Assembly (NCBI GenBank): GCA_965662365.1 | Contig: CBFIHR010000036.1 | Coordinates: forward strand, 1 to 40,603 | Length of the DNA: 40,603 bases | From: CAWVWD01 sp965662365 | GTDB lineage: Bacteria; Bacteroidota; Bacteroidia; Chitinophagales; Saprospiraceae | Direction of reading: 5' to 3' | Part shown: one piece after another, positions 35,597 through 40,603 of the stretch | How positions within the stretch are numbered: the stretch's first letter is position 1 | Layout of the letters: each line of letters starts with the position of its first letter | Program-made: the position numbers and the translations under genes | The notes under the pieces: model-generated | Seen by the model: only the letters and a program-made list of their open reading frames with translations | Told to the model about the DNA's origin: nothing | Databases searched by the model: none

Positions 35597-35784
35597 TTTT
35601 TGAAAATTATTTTTTTGAAATAATCGAAAATACTTCGTTTATATCAGAAAAAGAGGAGGAAAAACAGTTGTTGTTAAGAACATATCTTTTAGAAAAAGCG
35701 GTTTATGAGATGGGTTATGAACTCGGAAGCCGTCCTGACTGGCTGGTGATTCCTTTGACGGGAATTTTGGATATTATGGAGTAA
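35597..35784 (+). pseudogene. orphan second copy of the treS-maltokinase 3' end
   Basis: The last 49 codons of the treS fusion (30705-30851) recur at 35638-35784, ending in the same LVIPLTGILDIME and stop codon. Fourteen codons differ, but only two change the residue (P to S, E to D). Weaker similarity extends left to about 35597 with a small indel. No start or upstream coding part is present, so it cannot be a full gene. A terminator follows. Confidence 0.9.
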
Positions 35785-35790
35785 GTTGAA

Positions 35791-35823
35791 AAAAGGCGAT
35801 AAGCCCATAACTTATCGCCTTTT
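35791..35823. terminator. bidirectional terminator, 13-bp perfect stem
   Basis: AAAAGGCGATAAG (35791-35803) pairs with 35811-35823 across a 7-nt loop, with A- and T-runs on either side. It lies between the treS remnant and the convergent protease gene, in the same relative place as the terminator at 30860 but with a different sequence. Confidence 0.9.
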
Positions 35824-35834
35824 GTGAAAAGTTT

Positions 35835-37691
35835 TTATTGTTTAATTACTTGAAGAACTTTTTTTGTAAATTCTGTTTCCACTTGAATAAAGTAAACACC
35901 ATTTTTATAAGATGCCATATCAATTGTATAATGGTGCAAACCTTTACGGAATTTCTTTTTCGCCAGAATATTATCTTGAATTTTACCAACACTATCATAT
36001 ACTTTTAAATCTATATTAGATGTTTGTTCAAGAGTAAAAACTATATTAAAGTAGTTAGTTGTTGGATTTGGGTGTCCTTCGACTACAAATATAGTTTCAG
36101 TATTATCACCGTTATCTAAAATATTATTGTCTAAATAATTTTCAATATTAAATTCCATTTCGTCTGGTAATTCTATTGCTGTAATTTGTTCCCATAATTC
36201 TCTTTCCGTTGGAATTGTTCGAGGAGCAATAAGACATCCGTTATTTAATTCAGCAGTAAATGTTGCTCCTGCTTCAACTTCAAACCCATCTACCAATTCA
36301 ATATCTTGACCAATAAAACTATAATTAGCTCTATTATATATTCTTAGTTCTCCATCATTTGATATTTTATCATCGGATTGTAAGATGATGTGATTATCAG
36401 GCTGATAATCTTCAGCAGGAAAGTATTGTCCATTTAAGTCATCAAGATTTTCATAACAATTAATAGTTCGTCCACCATGACCGAAAAGCATGACACTATA
36501 ATCAACAGAGGGGTTTAAAGCATCTCGAACACTTGCATTATTAAAAAATAAACCAAATTTTCCAAAACCACTTGCAGGCCATTGGCAAGCATTTACATTT
36601 TGAAAAAAGTCTCGAGATGCCTCAGGAGACCAAGATAAAATTCCAATTAAATCACCATTTTGATTAAAAACAGGTGACCCCGATGAGCCTGTTTCAGCAG
36701 TTCCATTATCCCAATTTGTATAAAAATGTGGTAAACTTGGTATATTACAAACAACTCCTATACCTATGTTGACATCGAATATAGATAGAACTCCATCAAG
36801 TGCATCAGTAACAAATCCACATGAAGCACTATAAACATCTAATGGGATGCCAATTGCAGCAAAAAATGCAGCGATACCTGTTCTACCTAATCCTAATATA
36901 TTTATATTTATATCATTATCATTAATAAATACTTCTAATCCATTTCCATCAAAATTGACTCCAGAAGGAAAAGTTATTTCTGGTGGAATATTCCATAGAA
37001 TTGGGTCAATAGTACCTGCATCTGCTCCTTTTTTAATATCGCCTCGTGGATGATGAATCATTCGTATCGGTGCGTGGTAAACATTATTCGATAAAATATC
37101 TGTAAGAATAAACGGATCCCAACCAACATAATGTACATTAAAATGTGGAGGAATGGGAGTTATAATTTCACATAAAGCAATATCTGTCCAAACCCCTTTT
37201 TTGATTAATCTTACTTGACTGGTATGTGCATATTGATAACCGCAATCATTTACAATATCAGATTGAAGGGGGGTAGCTATATCATTATTTACATTATTCC
37301 AACCTTGATTATTTAATGCAACCGAGGTATTTAAAGCATCAGGACTTTGATAATTAAAAAAGAATAACCAATCCTCTCCCTCAAAATCAGCATCACTAAT
37401 GCAATGTGCAGCGGTTAAAAATAACTGCCTCAAATTCCCTTGTGAAACAGCTTGATTGATTAAAACTCCTGTGCAATCATTGCCTCTATCAGTTAGACCT
37501 CCATCATTAATTCGATTGTACTTAAAAGTAGCCCGAATAAGGTCAGCGTTATTTAATGCCCATGGAGTATCAAATATATTATTGTGACAATTAAGTGCTG
37601 TTCCAAAGTCAGGATCACCTACATTCGTTGGGCATTGTCCATATATTACAAATGGACATAGAGTTAATATGAATAAAATAATATTCTTCAT
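35835..37691 (-). CDS. secreted trypsin-like (lysyl-endopeptidase type) serine protease with T9SS sorting domain
   Basis: The product is 618 aa from the ATG at 37691 (MKNIILFILTLCPFVIYGQ), which begins the signal peptide 1 nt after the previous stop. An ATG at 37706 would add five residues. The catalytic triad is visible: His96 (LTAAHCIS), Asp170 (WTDIALCEI), Ser338 (TGSSGSPVFN). The region between Asp and Ser (~225-320) carries an unusual hydrophobic, Gly-rich insertion. After the protease come a stacked-strand region (IELVDGFEVEAGATFTAELN, APRTIPT) and a type A T9SS domain (EGHPNPTTNYFNI to KKVLQVIKQ). It is the last gene of cassette B. Confidence 0.92.
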   Translation of the reverse strand: MKNIILFILTLCPFVIYGQCPTNVGDPDFGTALNCHNNIFDTPWALNNADLIRATFKYNRINDGGLTDRGNDCTGVLINQAVSQGNLRQLFLTAAHCISDADFEGEDWLFFFNYQSPDALNTSVALNNQGWNNVNNDIATPLQSDIVNDCGYQYAHTSQVRLIKKGVWTDIALCEIITPIPPHFNVHYVGWDPFILTDILSNNVYHAPIRMIHHPRGDIKKGADAGTIDPILWNIPPEITFPSGVNFDGNGLEVFINDNDININILGLGRTGIAAFFAAIGIPLDVYSASCGFVTDALDGVLSIFDVNIGIGVVCNIPSLPHFYTNWDNGTAETGSSGSPVFNQNGDLIGILSWSPEASRDFFQNVNACQWPASGFGKFGLFFNNASVRDALNPSVDYSVMLFGHGGRTINCYENLDDLNGQYFPAEDYQPDNHIILQSDDKISNDGELRIYNRANYSFIGQDIELVDGFEVEAGATFTAELNNGCLIAPRTIPTERELWEQITAIELPDEMEFNIENYLDNNILDNGDNTETIFVVEGHPNPTTNYFNIVFTLEQTSNIDLKVYDSVGKIQDNILAKKKFRKGLHHYTIDMASYKNGVYFIQVETEFTKKVLQVIKQ

Positions 37692-37692
37692 G

Positions 37693-38268
37693 TTATTGAA
37701 TTTCATAGTTAGTTAAAGAAAAAGAACCATCATTATTAGTAAATGCAATTATACCAACATTTGGAGCGAAGTAATATTTGATTTCATTTGTCGATTCAAA
37801 CTTTATTACATTTTCAAACCCCATAGTATCTACTATCGAAAGTTCCTCACTGTAATTGTTAAAAAATAGATTTAGGTTCTCATTATAACTAATGTAAACA
37901 GGAGAAGTAACCAAAAATCCTGATTGATTTTGGTTAGTATTTCTTTGTATGTGAAATGTTGTCGTATCAACAATTACAGGTGATAATGAACTAAATAAAT
38001 ATTGTTGAAATATCTCTGGTCTAATAGTTTCGTACTCATCGCAGAAGTCATCTTGAGTGTAACTAACCTCTGTACTAATCACAAAAACACTATCTTTTAA
38101 TCCATTTGTGCTATCAATATATACCCACCAATTACCGGGTTGATAAACATCAACATAATCTAACAATGGTTGATGAATTGGAAATTGTGTAGGATTATTA
38201 CCACAGCCACAACTACTAATGAAACCGATTACTATGATTGCCAATACTCCTAATAATAACTTTTTCAT
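37693..38268 (-). CDS. hypothetical lipoprotein of cassette B
   Basis: The product is 191 aa with a clear lipoprotein signal (IIVIGFISSCGCGN, Cys20). The mature part has beta-strand-like segments (YQPGNWWVYIDSTNG; NEIKYYFAPNVGIIAFTN), a pattern seen in small Bacteroidota envelope lipoproteins. I recognise no named family. It starts 8 nt after the previous gene stop and ends 1 nt before the protease start, so it is in a tight operon. Confidence 0.72.
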   Translation of the reverse strand: MKKLLLGVLAIIVIGFISSCGCGNNPTQFPIHQPLLDYVDVYQPGNWWVYIDSTNGLKDSVFVISTEVSYTQDDFCDEYETIRPEIFQQYLFSSLSPVIVDTTTFHIQRNTNQNQSGFLVTSPVYISYNENLNLFFNNYSEELSIVDTMGFENVIKFESTNEIKYYFAPNVGIIAFTNNDGSFSLTNYEIQ

Positions 38269-38276
38269 ATTTTTTA

Positions 38277-38780
38277 TTAAAATATTTGAATGGTTTGAAA
38301 ATAATAGTTTTTGTAAGCGTTTAGCATTAATAAATCAGACTGTTTTCCCGTTATAGAACAAGAAAGTAGATGACCTTGCCAACAATATAACTGAATAAAC
38401 ATAAACATAGTCAATCCGTTTCCTTCATTATATTGGATTCCTATACTCCTACCGTTATAATTCGCTGTGGACGTATTTTGTAAACTTACTAACTGTCCAT
38501 TTGATAAGAATAGTAATTGTTGGGTGAATAAGTTCAAAAGACTATCTACTGTAACTCCCATTGAACTTACATAAAAAGAATCTATAAAGTGAGCCTGCAT
38601 ATTATGAATAGAATCATGGAGACCCTGATAAAATATAACATTTGTATCAACAACAATTATCGGAGTGTCAATCATTTCAAAACTATAATTGTTTGCTGAT
38701 ATAGGATACCAATTATTTTGAGTAATAGCTACATTGTGTATCCCTACAAGTAAACTTATAAGTATTAAGTATTTTTTCAT
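38277..38780 (-). CDS. hypothetical exported protein of cassette B
   Basis: The product is 167 aa with a signal peptide (MKKYLILISLLVGIHNVAIT, then Q). The mature part (NNWYPISANNYSFEMIDTPI) is beta-rich and ends YYFQTIQIF. No family is recognised. It lies 15 nt after the tail-like gene and 8 nt before the lipoprotein gene, so it is co-transcribed with them. Confidence 0.7.
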   Translation of the reverse strand: MKKYLILISLLVGIHNVAITQNNWYPISANNYSFEMIDTPIIVVDTNVIFYQGLHDSIHNMQAHFIDSFYVSSMGVTVDSLLNLFTQQLLFLSNGQLVSLQNTSTANYNGRSIGIQYNEGNGLTMFMFIQLYCWQGHLLSCSITGKQSDLLMLNAYKNYYFQTIQIF

Positions 38781-38795
38781 AGCGTGGGTTAGGTT

Positions 38796-40148
38796 TTATT
38801 TTTTAATAGAATTTTGTAATTCTGAAATCTGTATTTGTAGAAGCTCAAGTTGCTTTTGCTGTAATGCCAAACGCTTTTCCTGTTCAATGGTATAAAGTGT
38901 TAATTCCTCAACTTTTCGCAAAAGAATTTCGTCCATTTGTGCGACATCAATACCGTTTGTCTTTACTTCTTCGGCAGAAGGCACGTTGGGTAAGTGTTGA
39001 TTTTGAGTGATAAATTGCTCGACTTGGGTTAAAGTTGGCAACTTGTAATCTTTCTCAAAAACATAATCGGCCCAATTAGTTTTTAAATCTACCTTTACTT
39101 TTTCAGAACGAATACCTTTTTCTACATATAATTGATATTCAATATCATTTATGGATTTATCTGCTACATCTTGAATGGTAGTAATAGTATTAGAGTTTTT
39201 GGACCCAAGATAAACAGCACCATTCTCACACATAACCATTTTACCACCATTAACATCAAAACCTAAACCATAAAAACTGGATAATACAATTGGTTTTCTA
39301 CCTGTATTTTGAGCCATCGAAAGATTAATTAGTGAACCATTCCCCATAAACAAACCGTAGCGTTGTGTACCAAAATCATTAGGTGTAGAGGAAAAGTAAG
39401 AGCCATTTAGGCTTATACCACTCCCAACACCTTCTGTTGTAATCATACCACCTCTTACGGCTAATTGTTCATGTGATTGAGGTGCAGTAGTACCAATACC
39501 TATATTTCCATCGCTATTGATAAATATTCGAGTGTTACTCAAGGTTTGAGCAGTACTCATGATATTACTCACATCTGTACCACGAGTAATAAAAAACAAA
39601 TTCCCCTGATTATCGCTATGAATAATTGCACCGCCATTGTTAGAGCTATTTCCTGTAAAACTCCAAGCACTACTACCGCCCGAATTATTAGCACCAAAAG
39701 CTAAATAATGCCCTTGATTACCACTTGGAGCCATAGCGAAACCTAAGTTATAACGGTTTTCACCTGTTCCAATAACTAATTTACTCCCATTGTATGTAAG
39801 TATGTTTGGATTTAAAGAAAATACAGAGCTTAAATTATTACTACTTGAACCAAACAGAAATTCTAATGATGACGTAGCTTTAAAATCCCAAAAGTAACTT
39901 GCAGTATATTGATGAAAAGCATAGCTTTGTAATCGTAGTTGAGGAATATAATCATATCCTCCTCCTAAAACTGGATATTCGTCAGATTTAATATCCAAAC
40001 GAGAAACAGGTGTACTGATACCAATTCCTACATTTCCACTTCTATTGATACTTCCTGTAGTATTATCCGGACCACTCCATTGTTGCCCCAAAACGCTTGT
40101 CGCAGCAAAAAAGCTGCAAATGATTAGTGTTAAAACTAATTTTTTCAT
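38796..40148 (-). CDS. surface/tail-fibre-like protein, first gene of cassette B
   Basis: The product is 450 aa from the ATG at 40148 (MKKLVLTLIICSFFAATSVL); the longer frame from 40208 reads into the conserved leader. The signal peptide and C-terminus (VDLKTNWADYVFEKDYKLPT, HLPNVPSAEEV, LLRKVEELTLYTIEQEKRL, then a Gln-rich coiled coil) are paralogous to the cassette A protein. The middle (GNVGIGISTPVSRLDIKSD, DGNIGIGTTAPQSHEQLAVR) has phage-tail-like GIGT repeats and differs completely from the cassette A repeats. Probably an exported fibre-like surface protein. Confidence 0.8.
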   Translation of the reverse strand: MKKLVLTLIICSFFAATSVLGQQWSGPDNTTGSINRSGNVGIGISTPVSRLDIKSDEYPVLGGGYDYIPQLRLQSYAFHQYTASYFWDFKATSSLEFLFGSSSNNLSSVFSLNPNILTYNGSKLVIGTGENRYNLGFAMAPSGNQGHYLAFGANNSGGSSAWSFTGNSSNNGGAIIHSDNQGNLFFITRGTDVSNIMSTAQTLSNTRIFINSDGNIGIGTTAPQSHEQLAVRGGMITTEGVGSGISLNGSYFSSTPNDFGTQRYGLFMGNGSLINLSMAQNTGRKPIVLSSFYGLGFDVNGGKMVMCENGAVYLGSKNSNTITTIQDVADKSINDIEYQLYVEKGIRSEKVKVDLKTNWADYVFEKDYKLPTLTQVEQFITQNQHLPNVPSAEEVKTNGIDVAQMDEILLRKVEELTLYTIEQEKRLALQQKQLELLQIQISELQNSIKK

Positions 40149-40216
40149 AGATTTATAAAGTTTATAATTAAACAATAGGACTATTGTAGGTGAAGTTTTA
40201 GCGGACACACACCTCT

Positions 40217-40518
40217 TTAGTCCTTAATTTTTGCCAGTACTTTAGTGTTTCGTCTCATTTTCTTCATTTTTTTTGAAAAAACTCGAGAGCGATAATCATT
40301 ATCCCATTTATTGCAGACATTTCTACAATGATGTGTTATTAGTTTTTTACAAAAAGAAGATTCTAAGAAATTGTCGTACTGCACTATGCCTATCTTTTAG
40401 GGATTCTTGGATTCTTGGATTCTTTTGTATTTTGTTTTACAATATTATGTTATTTTTTTTGATAAAGTCAAGGAGTAGAATAATATTTTTGGGATGAAAT
40501 TAAAATTTAACATATTAG
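40217..40518 (-). promoter_or_regulatory. conserved promoter-leader of cassette B, with ~3 copies of the 8-bp repeat
   Basis: It is homologous to 35274-35583. On the minus strand it has TTG (40469-40471), a 21-nt spacer and TAATATTG (40440-40447). The repeat tract at 40403-40426 has two full ATTCTTGG units and one imperfect unit. The frame of 74 codons on the plus strand here is not a credible gene. Bases 40519-40603 hold AT-rich sequence and the start of a GCCGTCCCG hairpin cut by the window end. Confidence 0.65.
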
Positions 40519-40603
40519 CGTAAAAATGGATTTATATATTTTTTAAACTTTTCAATTGTCAAAAAAAAAGAAGAAAATAATTTAGAAAATGCCGTCCCGA
40601 AAC

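Noticed and set aside
30852..35640. Cassette A as an insertion sequence or prophage
   Set aside because: No transposase, integrase or structural phage gene is seen; the tail-like domains belong to exported proteins with signal peptides, common in free-living Bacteroidota.
40273..40497. 74-codon plus-strand frame in the cassette B leader
   Set aside because: It lies across the conserved leader and the 8-bp repeat, has no counterpart frame in leader A, and its composition is not protein-like.
1..40603. tRNA or rRNA genes
   Set aside because: I saw no cloverleaf with a conserved T-loop and no rRNA core sequence; this was by eye only.

Overview
The window is from a low-GC member of the Bacteroidota. 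Signs of this are a TonB-dependent receptor with a carboxypeptidase-regulatory-like N-terminus, secreted proteins ending in type IX secretion (T9SS) sorting domains, a DUF4199 protein, a DUF6428 gene in an ars operon, TAnnTTTG-like promoter boxes and few Shine-Dalgarno sequences. Two secreted proteases carry a region resembling the '3-coathanger' stack of Saprospiria proteins, so Saprospiria is plausible but not proven.

Layout. 1-8.0 kb: a partial LytS-type sensor kinase diverging from a TonB-dependent receptor, an exported aspartyl-protease-like PDZ protein, a FabH-type ketosynthase, a T9SS-sorted protein and a small barrel-like protein. 8.2-10.8 kb: an arsenic operon on the minus strand (arsR, DUF6428, arsenate-reductase-like phosphatase, acr3) with two matching operator-like palindromes. 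11.0-17.3 kb: a heavy-metal RND efflux operon on the plus strand (His-rich small protein, CzcA, CzcC/TolC, CzcB), whose two intergenic spacers are related to each other. 17.4-27.0 kb: mostly minus-strand housekeeping genes: DUF4199 protein, OmpR-type regulator and histidine kinase, a lipoprotein, an ABC1/UbiB kinase, CdsA, a CPBP protease and an alpha/beta hydrolase. 27.5-30.9 kb: one large trehalose synthase-maltokinase fusion.

30.9-40.6 kb is the most unusual part. Two minus-strand cassettes lie one behind the other. Each starts with a related ~310-bp leader holding an 8-bp tandem repeat (8 copies in one, about 3 in the other). Each then has a gene with a near-identical signal peptide and a tail-fibre-like C-terminus, small exported proteins, and a secreted T9SS-type serine protease (subtilisin family in one, trypsin/lysyl-endopeptidase-like in the other). 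Between them sits an orphan second copy of the last 49 codons of the trehalose synthase-maltokinase gene. The two copies of that gene end, and the two leaders, are both 4.93 kb apart, which suggests tandem cassette duplication or cassette exchange at a gene 3' end.

The second strong point is the trehalose synthase domain. Two of the three GH13 catalytic carboxylates and the invariant arginine are replaced (Val223, Ser225, Asn333), while the fused maltokinase motifs are intact. It looks like a pseudoenzyme fused to an active kinase.
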